25,592 bases of DNA from a virus. The stretch covers positions 1 through 25,592 of IMG/VR virus record IMGVR_UViG_3300025655_000258; one strand, written 5' to 3'. The notes below the pieces were generated by a model that was not told the origin of the DNA, did no database searches, and worked only from the letters and a program-made list of their open reading frames with translations. Below are positions 15,781-22,231 of this stretch, one piece after another. Each line of letters starts with the position of its first letter. The stretch's first letter is position 1. A program made the translations under genes and the position numbers.

Positions 15781-15858
15781 GTCCGCGAGGCGGGACTTGA
15801 ACCCACATGTGACCAGTTACCCTTTCTACAAGGTATAAGCTTGAGGGGATACTCGCGG
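15781..15858 (-). tRNA. Degenerate or atypical tRNA-like element
   Basis: On the minus strand a perfect 7-bp acceptor (CCGCGAG with CTCGCGG) encloses a standard T arm, GTGGG-TTCAAGT-CCCGC, with discriminator A. The 45 nt in between are 4 longer than in a standard tRNA and do not form an ordinary D arm. The best hairpin is TACCTT/AGGGTA around GTAGAA, too tight for a 7-nt anticodon loop; GUA (Tyr) and UGU (Thr) can be read nearby but neither stem pairs properly. It may be a divergent tRNA, a decayed one, or a tRNA mimic kept for processing of the transcript. It sits just downstream of the HNH gene. Confidence 0.55.
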
Positions 15859-15863
15859 ATATA

Positions 15864-16238
15864 TTAGAACAAGCCTGCGTGTTTCTCTCTGTGACAGTTT
15901 GAACAAAGGATCATGCACTTATCAAGCTCCTTCTTAATCTTATCATCAAACCTTGTTCTTCGTTGTTTGCCCAAACCAAAATCCTTTTCATTAGGGTCTC
16001 TGTGGTGGAAGTCAATAGACCAGTCACACCTGTCGTACCCACACCTCTCGCACTTACCTCCCTTATACTCCACACACTTTCTTTTGAACTCTCTAGCCCT
16101 ATCAGTCCTGTCCTCGCACATACATTTTTTACAGAACCCACTTAATCCAGCCCTACCCTTTCTGTCTTTTCTGATGTAATACTCGCTATCAGGTTTTTTT
16201 GTCTTGCACCTTGGGCACGTCTTTTTTTCTTCGATCAT
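15864..16238 (-). CDS. HNH endonuclease with N-terminal zinc ribbon
   Basis: Taking ATG 16238, the 124-aa protein has a zinc ribbon (C8-x2-C11 ... C36-x2-C39), a knuckle CERC at 63-66, then the HNH core IDFHHRDP (His 78-79) and LCSNCHREKHAG (C112, C115, H116, H120). HNH enzymes nick or cut DNA with a single metal ion. In phages they act as free-standing homing nucleases or assist terminase at packaging. A TTG start at 16271 is possible but gives a longer overlap. The gene is adjacent to the tRNA-like element, as homing nucleases often are. Confidence 0.88.
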   Translation of the reverse strand: MIEEKKTCPRCKTKKPDSEYYIRKDRKGRAGLSGFCKKCMCEDRTDRAREFKRKCVEYKGGKCERCGYDRCDWSIDFHHRDPNEKDFGLGKQRRTRFDDKIKKELDKCMILCSNCHREKHAGLF

Positions 16239-16260
16239 GTGTTTTAATTCTGTGGCAATT

Positions 16261-16416
16261 TCAGTCCTCAAATTCGTCGTTCCAGGACTCCTCCCAGAAC
16301 TTATAGTCTCTGGCTATACGCGCTTCCTCGTATCTATAAACAATATCTTGCCAGTTACTTAGAGAATTTTTCAGCGAATCCTCCACTATAGTCTTTTGCT
16401 TGTTCGATTTCTCCAT
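16261..16416 (-). CDS. Small overlapping gene, 51 aa
   Basis: The ORF from ATG 16416 to TGA 16261 encodes a product opening MEKSNKQKTIVEDSL and ending with FWEESWNDEFED. It overlaps the 96-aa gene by 62 nt in another frame and fills the otherwise empty space to the HNH gene. The final half is amphipathic and strongly acidic with several Trp/Tyr, unlike random translation. No family is recognised. Overlapping arrangement and clean fit between neighbours support it moderately. Confidence 0.5.
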   Translation of the reverse strand: MEKSNKQKTIVEDSLKNSLSNWQDIVYRYEEARIARDYKFWEESWNDEFED

Positions 16417-16645
16417 TGTCTTTTAGGTCTTTAATCATTTGTTCAAGGCGCTGTCTTTCGACGAGAAGGTCTTTACAATCTGTCGCCGTTTGTTTGATGG
16501 ATTGTAGCTCTGCCTTTCTTGCGCTACCATTAATTTCTGGATCAACTGGTTTTTTTATTTCATCAATCATATTGTTGATTGCAATCTCCATGCTGTCCAT
16601 TAGCTTTTGAGCTGCCTCAATTGTTGTGAATTTCTTCTTCGACAT
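16355..16645 (-). CDS. Coiled-coil protein, 96 aa
   Basis: Nearly all helical: ATIEAAQKLMDSMEIAINNMIDEIKKP, then ELQSIKQTATDCKDLLVERQRLEQMIKDLKDNGEIEQA with heptad-like spacing. It is short, acidic-basic balanced and lies in the packaging-side part of the operon upstream of the terminase. Small terminase subunits have such helical oligomerisation domains, but no N-terminal HTH is visible here, so this is only one option. It overlaps the co-chaperonin gene by 29 nt. Confidence 0.62.
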   Translation of the reverse strand: MSKKKFTTIEAAQKLMDSMEIAINNMIDEIKKPVDPEINGSARKAELQSIKQTATDCKDLLVERQRLEQMIKDLKDNGEIEQAKDYSGGFAEKFSK

Positions 16646-17216
16646 ACATCAGGTCTATTACGCGAGTTCTGTAGTATTCTTCCCCGTCAATTTTGATGCG
16701 GTAGTCTCTATTTTCTTTAAACCCAACAACATCACCAACCTTAACTCCTAATTTATTAAGATCTTCAGACTCAAAGGCTACGACACCTTTTGTTGGGAGG
16801 GCATCTTTGAGAGAAACTACGTCAATAACGCTGTTTTTTGTGTCTTCTTTTTCTACTGGCAACAAGAGGCTCCATCCAGCCAATGGTGTTATTTTACCAT
16901 CTTTGTTTTTGTATGCAATGGCCTGATTGTTTGCTGCCTCTGATGGGTTGTAGTTTACAAAATAACTCTTGTCATTGCCAGTGAGTTTTTGACCTTCTTG
17001 CATAACCACAAGGTGATGAAAATACAGCGTGTCACCAACCTCAACATCTGTTTTATATTTTGCTGGTGTTGCAATAACTGGACCATCGGTAACTCTGTAT
17101 GCAAATTCTCCACCCTCAAAACGAGAGTCAATATATAGTTCCAATCCGCTGGCAGTGGAGATTGTATCGTTGATCGGCTTCTCAAGCTCAACGATAAACA
17201 TATTTAAGGATCTCAT
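16617..17216 (-). CDS. GroES-like co-chaperonin
   Basis: The 199-aa protein carries a Cpn10-type beta barrel: FIVELEKPINDTI at residues 7-19, EVGDTLYFHHLVVM around 59-72 (the VGDxVxF(H/K) strand), and a C-terminal repeat-like VGDVVGFKENRDYRIKIDGEEYYRTRVIDLMYVEEE. That final piece, in which the message 'K.DG.EYYR.R..D.M' closes the barrel, is typical of phage GroES homologues such as T4 gp31-like co-chaperonins. They cap host GroEL, enlarge its cage and help fold the capsid protein. It is about twice the length of bacterial GroES, so contains an insertion or an extra domain. The start overlaps the 49-aa gene as ATGA. Confidence 0.72.
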   Translation of the reverse strand: MRSLNMFIVELEKPINDTISTASGLELYIDSRFEGGEFAYRVTDGPVIATPAKYKTDVEVGDTLYFHHLVVMQEGQKLTGNDKSYFVNYNPSEAANNQAIAYKNKDGKITPLAGWSLLLPVEKEDTKNSVIDVVSLKDALPTKGVVAFESEDLNKLGVKVGDVVGFKENRDYRIKIDGEEYYRTRVIDLMYVEEEIHNN

Positions 17217-17362
17217 TTCTTATAAGGGAACATCTCGTTTAGCTTCTCTTTTCTCTTATCGCATCCGCAGTCACTAGACATCCTCTCTACAAGCTTTTTA
17301 AGACCAGTTGTTTTGGTGATTTTTTCAATGCTATCACCAAGCCCTTTTGATTTTTCAGACAT
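17213..17362 (-). CDS. Small conserved phage protein, 49 aa
   Basis: The ORF from ATG 17362 to TGA 17213 has KGLGDSIEKITKTTGLKK and then DCGCDKRKEKLNEMFPYKK. This GLGD.IEKIT..TG..K...........CGC..R...LN..FPY pattern is a small family that I recognise from marine phage genomes, usually in this neighbourhood. Cys-Gly-Cys suggests metal binding with another Cys elsewhere or a redox turn. Function is unknown. Its stop overlaps the co-chaperonin start. Confidence 0.75.
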   Translation of the reverse strand: MSEKSKGLGDSIEKITKTTGLKKLVERMSSDCGCDKRKEKLNEMFPYKK

Positions 17363-17364
17363 GA

Positions 17365-17604
17365 TTAAAAATTTAAATCAAATTCGATAATGCACGGCAT
17401 ATCGTCTACAACCTTCCACATTACGTTGCTACCATCTTCTTCCTGAAGGTATACAATGTATCTGTTTTTACCGTGTCTATAAAGAAATGCTTCATCAACA
17501 ACAATTGCGCTTACATTGCTGCTTCCAGCTCTCATGCCGACATAATACGCCATGGCGTCCTTGGGATCCCTCCCAATAATAATTTTTCTAATAACACCTT
17601 CCAT
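17365..17604 (-). CDS. Small phage protein, 79 aa
   Basis: Beta-rich 79-aa protein: VIRKIIIGRDPKDAMAYYVGM, then YRHGKNRYIVYLQEEDGSNVMWKVVDDMPCIIEFDLNF. The layout KI.IG.D..DAM.Y.VG ... Y.VY....G....WK......P..IE(F/Y)D.. resembles a small conserved marine-phage protein of unknown role. It begins in a leader directly after the 101-aa gene and is 2 nt from the next gene. The genes 17213-17910 form a set of small accessory products around the co-chaperonin. Confidence 0.68.
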   Translation of the reverse strand: MEGVIRKIIIGRDPKDAMAYYVGMRAGSSNVSAIVVDEAFLYRHGKNRYIVYLQEEDGSNVMWKVVDDMPCIIEFDLNF

Positions 17605-17910
17605 TTAATTCAAGCTTATGCCAAGTCCTTGGATCAGATCATCAATATCTAAATCGTCTTCCTTGTAAGATTCGTTTGCAAAGTTAAATAATTCATTTAA
17701 CTCTTCTCTGTTTCGCAAATTGTATCCCCATATAGCCTTAAGCTGCTGATTGTCTTCATCAATATCATCGATAAGGCCTATTATCATAAGGGACATCAGA
17801 TCATCTCTAACACCATATTCATCAATTAAGTCCTCAATTTTAAGTGCTATTTTTTGAATCTCAAACAGAAAACCATCTCTACTCATATCTTTGTATTTAT
17901 CTAAATCCAT
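17605..17910 (-). CDS. Small acidic protein, 101 aa
   Basis: I prefer ATG 17910 (MDLDKYKDMSRDGFLFEIQK), which lies about 60 nt after a minus-strand TATCTTTG box. A TTG 60 nt upstream at 17970 would extend the protein by 20 residues but would be one base from that box. The protein is acidic and helical, ending NFANESYKEDDLDIDDLIQGLGISLN. No family is recognised. Its 5' region overlaps and opposes the plus-strand winged-helix gene, so each gene's promoter lies inside or near the other's start. A regulatory antisense relation is possible. Confidence 0.6.
   Translation of the reverse strand: MDLDKYKDMSRDGFLFEIQKIALKIEDLIDEYGVRDDLMSLMIIGLIDDIDEDNQQLKAIWGYNLRNREELNELFNFANESYKEDDLDIDDLIQGLGISLN
17886..17893 (+). 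promoter_or_regulatory. -7 promoter box of the winged-helix gene
   Basis: Plus-strand TATCTTTG matches TAnnTTTG and lies 21 nt before ATG 17915. It is located inside the first codons of the opposing minus-strand gene. Confidence 0.55.
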
Positions 17911-17914
17911 TTTA

Positions 17915-18346
17915 ATGCCTAAAAGTGTGGTTTCTAAAAGAAAACTCTTTAGAGAGTTTTCGAAGCTCAATCAAAGATACGTAAAACGTAACTACCTAAA
18001 GCACCTTAGGAGAGAACTGCTTAAAACAAAAGATAGCCACTCTATCTTTCAAAAGGAAATAATGTTCATGCTGTGGGCGTACGATCTTGAATTTTTCACC
18101 CTTAAGTACGCATCTGATGACTTTGGTATAAGCAGCAAAAAAATTGGTGTGGAATATGTATACCCGTTAGTAAAGGAGGGGTTGATATACAAACACTTTG
18201 ATAAGCTTACCCCGTCGGATTCTAGAGAAGATCATCTCTTTAGAGATGAGACGAAATTTAACTACAGAGTAAGATATGCGCTAACACAGCGCGGTAGAAT
18301 TATAGTCCAGCAGATATACAGAAACCTAGAGGGAGAATCTATTTAA
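17915..18346 (+). CDS. Winged-helix regulator, 143 aa
   Basis: The only plus-strand gene in the left 22 kb. After a basic N-terminus (MPKSVVSKRKLFREFSKLNQRYVKRNY) comes a winged-helix pattern: FQKEIMFMLWAYDLEFFTLKYASDDFGISSKKIGVEYVYPLVKEGLIYKHFD, where the FGISSKKIG...YPLVKEGLI run fits recognition helix then wing. A YALTQRGRIIVQQIYRNLEGE tail is the MarR/PadR-type 'T..G....' ending. It probably binds DNA and controls phage genes, perhaps by acting on the opposing promoter. ATG 17915 is used; a TTG 24 nt upstream is in frame. It ends in a 4-bp overlap with the convergent endolysin. Confidence 0.75.
   Translation: MPKSVVSKRKLFREFSKLNQRYVKRNYLKHLRRELLKTKDSHSIFQKEIMFMLWAYDLEFFTLKYASDDFGISSKKIGVEYVYPLVKEGLIYKHFDKLTPSDSREDHLFRDETKFNYRVRYALTQRGRIIVQQIYRNLEGESI
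17972..17979 (-). promoter_or_regulatory. -7 promoter box for genes from 17910 leftwards
   Basis: Minus-strand TATCTTTG lies within the coding region of the opposing winged-helix gene. It would start a message with a 55-60 nt leader before ATG 17910, giving two interleaved divergent transcripts. Confidence 0.55.
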
Positions 18347-18822
18347 AGTCCTTTCCCGAAGATTGCTTCGTAATATACTTGGCCGTCATCATCTCTACAA
18401 GCCCTGAGACACCTTTTACGATTAACGCCATCGTAAACGTAAGAGACGTGAACCCAATCAGGATTGTCGTCATCACCAAACTCCCAAATGAGCTGATCAA
18501 ATTCCAGATTGTTCTTGATGTATTGGAATATCTGAGAATTTGTACAACCTCCGAATACGTCTGCGTCCAGATCAAGTGCTCTACCTTCCATGTGTTGGCT
18601 ACGAACCGAGCCTCTGACAGCAGCGTTGAGCTCAGGCGACCTATACCCGCTCGACACGTATATAGGACACTTGAAAGCGTCCCTAAGAGGTTGAAATACG
18701 TTGAGCGCAACTTGTCGAAGATTTTCCGTAGTCCAGTCATCGGGGGTGTTATCTATGCCTAAGCGCTTAGCTGTAATACTTTTAGTGACTTCCGATAAGG
18801 TTAAGTTCTTAGATAAATTCAT
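18343..18822 (-). CDS. M15-family peptidase endolysin
   Basis: The 159-aa protein has the full M15A/VanY-type zinc peptidase signature: SSGYRS at 57-62, SQHMEGRALDLDAD with zinc ligands His77 and Asp84, catalytic-type Glu in DQLIWEFG around 114, and the third zinc ligand His125 in DWVHVSYV. Such enzymes cut peptide cross-bridges in peptidoglycan (D-Ala or L-Ala-D-Glu type) and phages use them for lysis or, when virion-borne, for entry. No signal peptide or membrane segment is seen, so a holin or other export is needed. It is flanked by virion-type genes and overlaps the convergent winged-helix gene by 4 bp. Confidence 0.9.
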   Translation of the reverse strand: MNLSKNLTLSEVTKSITAKRLGIDNTPDDWTTENLRQVALNVFQPLRDAFKCPIYVSSGYRSPELNAAVRGSVRSQHMEGRALDLDADVFGGCTNSQIFQYIKNNLEFDQLIWEFGDDDNPDWVHVSYVYDGVNRKRCLRACRDDDGQVYYEAIFGKGL

Positions 18823-19217
18823 TAATCATATTTCGGAGTATTCTCAATCCTTCTGTTCAAGTTGTTCACCATTGCTTTGTGAATAGCTTTGCCAATGATT
18901 GTTTTGGCTGTTGCCTGACGGTTTCTGTGTCTAGCTCTTTTTCTAGAAAGGTCGGCATACTTATCGCTTATAGATCCCCCATCTTTATATTTAAGAGCTT
19001 TTTCTGTTTGCTGATTCACGAGGGAATCAAACATGTGCTTTTGAAGTTGCTCCTTATCCTTAGAGTATTTCTGTGCTATTGCAGCTTTCGCAACGTCTTT
19101 TGAGCTTTTTCCCTCATCAGCATTAGAAAGCTGGGCAAGAAGGTAATTGACATCCTTGCCCTTTCCTAGGCCTGGCCCAAATTTACCTCCGTCTGGATAT
19201 TTTTTTACTGATCTCAT
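18822..19217 (-). CDS. Basic virion-type protein, 131 aa
   Basis: I choose ATG 19217 (MRSVKKYPDGGKFGPGLGKGKD); a longer frame upstream would run into the preceding gene. It holds two YxDGG motifs (YPDGGKF near the N-terminus, YKDGGSI at about residue 90). These resemble the tyrosine-diglycine motif of other large virion proteins in crAss-like and marine Bacteroidetes phages, and the 627-aa gene upstream starts similarly (KYYNGGQN). The C-terminus is a basic helix (RKRARHRNRQATAKTIIGKA). Function is unknown; a virion protein delivered or packed with DNA is plausible. Confidence 0.65.
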   Translation of the reverse strand: MRSVKKYPDGGKFGPGLGKGKDVNYLLAQLSNADEGKSSKDVAKAAIAQKYSKDKEQLQKHMFDSLVNQQTEKALKYKDGGSISDKYADLSRKRARHRNRQATAKTIIGKAIHKAMVNNLNRRIENTPKYD

Positions 19218-19248
19218 AATACTTAAAATAGTCTGTTGTTTTAATGGT

Positions 19249-19719
19249 TTATTGACTCCACTGACCGCTTTTTCCTTTTTTAGCCTCGTTTCTACATGCA
19301 ATGTCTTTGCATTTCCCCCTAATCTTATCTCCAAGTGTTAGGTTTGGATTGCCAACCGACTTACTGTAGTTAGGCTTTCCACCACCTGGTTTAAGTTTTG
19401 TAAGTTTTATTTTTGGGAGCTTTATCTTTGGTAGATTTACCTCAGGGGTCTTTATAGTTTTCTTTTTACTTGGGTCAGATCCAGCTTTTTTTGCCTGAAA
19501 TGCGGCCTTTGACTCTTTCTTCTGAATTTTTCTTACCAGTCTTGCATTCCCAGCGTCTGCTGCTACAGACTGTGCTTTCGCAGATGTCGCGCCCTTGCCA
19601 GCTGTTTTCTCTACAACTCTTTTGAGTTGGTTTTCAGCACGGGAAAGTCTGCGCTGATTAGCTCCAGTGGTAGACCTAAATATGCGTCTATCTTCTTTTT
19701 CCTGATTTCTTACGGCCAT
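19249..19719 (-). CDS. Lys-rich repeat protein, 156 aa
   Basis: Strongly basic with a low-complexity repeat NLPKIKLPKIKLTKLKPGGGKP around residues 93-114, preceded by helix-forming Ala/Lys-rich sequence and followed by CKDIACRNEAKKGKSGQW. The two Cys could coordinate or crosslink. No family is recognised. It lies between the beta protein at 19734 and the YxDGG protein, so probably belongs to the virion set. The repeat may give extended KxKLPKIKL-type strands that bind acidic partners or DNA. Confidence 0.6.
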   Translation of the reverse strand: MAVRNQEKEDRRIFRSTTGANQRRLSRAENQLKRVVEKTAGKGATSAKAQSVAADAGNARLVRKIQKKESKAAFQAKKAGSDPSKKKTIKTPEVNLPKIKLPKIKLTKLKPGGGKPNYSKSVGNPNLTLGDKIRGKCKDIACRNEAKKGKSGQWSQ

Positions 19720-19733
19720 GGTATGTTGTTTGT

Positions 19734-20183
19734 TTAAGTGGCAACAGCAAATATTTCAATGTCTGCAGTCTCCCCACTAGTACCAGTAGCGTCGGCAGAA
19801 ATCTTTTCTATTTGAGAGAGTGATATTGTAGACCCTATGGCAGAAGAATCACAGTCTATTTTGTCATTAAACAGAATAAACGACTTTGACGCACCGATCT
19901 GAACAAAATATTCTTTCGTATTTGATGTGTCTTGTATGCGAAGATCTACAGTATTCGATGCATCGAGGTTCGTGATACGCAAGTACTGCATTGTTCCGTC
20001 TACCAAAGCACCCCCAGACGGGTTTGATGCCTGAAACTCTAAAATAGTTTGCTCGGCATTTGTAACGGTAAGAACCCTGTTAAATGTTTCAGTTACACTA
20101 TTAACCTCAACAACATTCTTGTTGCCACGATCCTTACCGTTAATCGTGATATCTTCTTGTATAGTTACTCTAAGTGTTGCCAT
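19734..20183 (-). CDS. Beta-sandwich virion protein, 149 aa (paralogue C)
   Basis: All-beta protein with the same layout as the two genes at 2871-3676: a first strand (MATLRVTIQEDI), a central pair LRITNLDASNTVDLRIQD then TKEYFVQIGASKSFILFND and a final strand ADIEIFAVAT. Paralogue A and B counterparts are the VYVKNMA.. and VYIKNTS.. segments. It starts 4 nt after a TATCTTTG box. A role as decoration or head/tail surface protein is likely because copies flank the capsid gene, but no family name is known to me. Confidence 0.65.
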   Translation of the reverse strand: MATLRVTIQEDITINGKDRGNKNVVEVNSVTETFNRVLTVTNAEQTILEFQASNPSGGALVDGTMQYLRITNLDASNTVDLRIQDTSNTKEYFVQIGASKSFILFNDKIDCDSSAIGSTISLSQIEKISADATGTSGETADIEIFAVAT

Positions 20184-20187
20184 GGCT

Positions 20188-20195
20188 CAAAGATA
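20188..20195 (-). promoter_or_regulatory. -7 promoter box with leaderless start
   Basis: Minus-strand TATCTTTG fits TAnnTTTG and is followed by 4 nt (AGCC) before ATG 20183. Confidence 0.6.
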
Positions 20196-20202
20196 CTAAA
20201 TG

Positions 20203-22086
20203 TTATTTTACCACTGCGAAGCCTGGCCTCCTGCGCTTTACAACTCTACCACCATTAGAATGGGTCATAGACTGCGGGTAACCGCGCTCTGTATAGTATG
20301 CCTGCCTGTGTGATATGGCTCTCAGCTTTACGTGGCCACCCTCGATAGACTCTACTATATACTTTTGATCTGGGTGAAGCAATACCTCCATCTCTGATGG
20401 ATATATTTCCATGCTGCCTAGCTGCGAAGGGTTGGCTACAGCCGTTCCTTCTGGTATGACGATCTCTAACTTTAGCTGCTCACCACCCACACCAGGTGTT
20501 CGTCTAGAGGTTTGCCTTGGTAGCTTGGCATGGAGAGACGTAGATACTGGTCGCGAAGATCGTGGCGATACCGAACTCACATCTTTTAATTCTTTTTGAG
20601 AAAGTGTTTCTACGATATCACCTACCTGATATTTATCTGGTGACCTCACATCCACAACCTCTCCATTTCTTATTACTCTGGTTGGTGTCAATCTCTGTGA
20701 TTGATTTCTAAATACAGTAAATTCCTTTAATGCTGTTGGCCACTCATCCATGGTGACTCTAGAAGATACTTTTTCAATAGTTGGGCCAGTTTGCCCTTGA
20801 GAATGCTTTACAAGAATTCTACGGGCTCTAAGCGTTGGTTCGCCACCGATAAGATCGTCAAACGGCGAGGTACTGTAGCCACTACCTAGCGGTAGCCTGG
20901 TCATAGCCAACTCTGAGTTTATTTTACTCATGCCATCAGCGCCATACAAAATCTCATCATCAAATTCCTGCCCCAAAGTAGAAAGCCTTCTATAGAGATC
21001 GTCTTGATTTCGAGTGACATCCATAGTGCGTTTCCATACATCACTTTGATACTTTTCAGTCCCGTACAGCATATCACTACCTCCAACGGTGCCACCGTGA
21101 CCAGGAGGTGGGAGGTTGATTTTTCTGAGGTAGTCGTCAGCAGTACTATGCGGGACTTTATTTGGGTTGGGGTACTTCCTTGCTTCTTTACCAATGACTT
21201 CAAGGTCTGATGTTAGCCTTCTAAGCGCATTGATTTGATCGGGTGTTAGGTCTTCAGCATTTTTTTTGATCAAAGAACGAAGAGACTCTGTAACGCCTTC
21301 ATCCATACCCTCCATGGCATAGATGATATCTTTTTGAATTTCTTCAGGTATAGACCTAAACTCAGGTGAGTTTGCATACCCGCTAAGAAGTGATGTATGC
21401 TTTTTCTGAAGGTCAATCCACCGTGGCATCAGGGATGGGTTGAGGTCAGACCTCATAACTTTATTAGCCAACCACTCTGGAAGGTTCTCATCAAGAACCT
21501 TTTTGTAGTCGATTACATCGGTCTCGGCATTCGACCATCTATCAACAGCTCTCGGCAATGGAGTTACATACTGGTCAATCTTATCCATCCCGTACTTCAC
21601 CGCCTTGTTTATAGCTGGTATGGCGTTGGTAACAGCCTCGGCACCTAGGTACTTAAAGGCATCCTTACCAATGGTCAACAGCCTTGACGCAAGGTAGTCT
21701 TCTAAAGCTGCAGCGGGTGTCCCGAATCCAGCGGCAGTGCTAAAGGCCACGTTTGCTGGTTGCGATGGGTTGTATGCTTCCGTGGCATACTCTTGGGCCT
21801 CTTCTCTAGATAGCGGTCGGTCTAGGTTCTCAAGGTATTCTCGCCTCTCGTCACTCATAAAGCCAACCTTCGTAGGGGTGTACTTCTCTGGGGCAGCTGC
21901 CTGCCGAGACTGTAAAAGTGCTGCTTGATTGGCCTCTTCAGCGCTAACTCTTAAAAGCTCACCGTTAGGTCCCTCCTTCCAGTTTCCGCTAGCAAGCATC
22001 CTTGCTTTAACCTCAGGTGGCCAGTTTTGACCCCCGTTGTAGTACTTTCTTACCCTTTTTAGGGGTTTTTTTGATACCGCCCTCAT
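20203..22086 (-). CDS. Virion-linked ADP-ribosyltransferase-like protein, 627 aa
   Basis: The N-terminal half is helical (YNGGQNWPPEVKARM motif early, long linker to about residue 330). From about 430 the sequence shows the R-S-E signature of mono-ADP-ribosyltransferases: a first strand FTVFRNQS with Arg460, PVSTSL (STS motif, residues 515-517) and the ARTT loop with YPSEMEVLL, giving Glu565-x-Glu567, followed by HPDQKYIVESIEGG. In the family, Arg binds NAD, the STS strand lines the pocket and the second Glu is catalytic. Such enzymes attach ADP-ribose to host proteins or RNA. The C-terminus carries a basic NGGRVVKRRRP tail. The start is 5 nt from a TATATTTG box. Catalytic activity is inferred. 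Confidence 0.75.
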   Translation of the reverse strand: MRAVSKKPLKRVRKYYNGGQNWPPEVKARMLASGNWKEGPNGELLRVSAEEANQAALLQSRQAAAPEKYTPTKVGFMSDERREYLENLDRPLSREEAQEYATEAYNPSQPANVAFSTAAGFGTPAAALEDYLASRLLTIGKDAFKYLGAEAVTNAIPAINKAVKYGMDKIDQYVTPLPRAVDRWSNAETDVIDYKKVLDENLPEWLANKVMRSDLNPSLMPRWIDLQKKHTSLLSGYANSPEFRSIPEEIQKDIIYAMEGMDEGVTESLRSLIKKNAEDLTPDQINALRRLTSDLEVIGKEARKYPNPNKVPHSTADDYLRKINLPPPGHGGTVGGSDMLYGTEKYQSDVWKRTMDVTRNQDDLYRRLSTLGQEFDDEILYGADGMSKINSELAMTRLPLGSGYSTSPFDDLIGGEPTLRARRILVKHSQGQTGPTIEKVSSRVTMDEWPTALKEFTVFRNQSQRLTPTRVIRNGEVVDVRSPDKYQVGDIVETLSQKELKDVSSVSPRSSRPVSTSLHAKLPRQTSRRTPGVGGEQLKLEIVIPEGTAVANPSQLGSMEIYPSEMEVLLHPDQKYIVESIEGGHVKLRAISHRQAYYTERGYPQSMTHSNGGRVVKRRRPGFAVVK

Positions 22087-22091
22087 AAGAG

Positions 22092-22099
22092 CAAATATA
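22092..22099 (-). promoter_or_regulatory. -7 promoter box before the ADP-ribosyltransferase-like gene
   Basis: Minus-strand TATATTTG followed by 5 nt (CTCTT) and the ATG at 22086. It overlaps the end of the preceding 43-aa gene. Confidence 0.65.
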
Positions 22100-22231
22100 C
22101 TACTTTTTGTGCTTGAAAAATTCTATTTGTTTCAGCCTCCTCATAGCCTCTAAACGGTTTTTATAAGGGCCACCAAGGTTTTCCCCATCCTCAGAGCGTA
22201 CAAAATACCCGTTTTTCCGCTTTACGATCAT
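22100..22231 (-). CDS. Small conserved phage protein, 43 aa
   Basis: The ORF from ATG 22231 to TAG 22100 reads GYFVRSEDGENLGGPYKNRLEAMRRLKQIEFFKHKK near its end. The pattern V.SEDG.NLGGPY....EA..RL.Q(I/V)E(F/Y)FKH is a well-known tiny phage protein in many marine and gut phage genomes. It is basic and probably folds as a beta-hairpin plus helix. Function is unknown. It is the first gene of the minus-strand block and follows a TAACTTTG promoter with a long leader. Confidence 0.78.
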   Translation of the reverse strand: MIVKRKNGYFVRSEDGENLGGPYKNRLEAMRRLKQIEFFKHKK

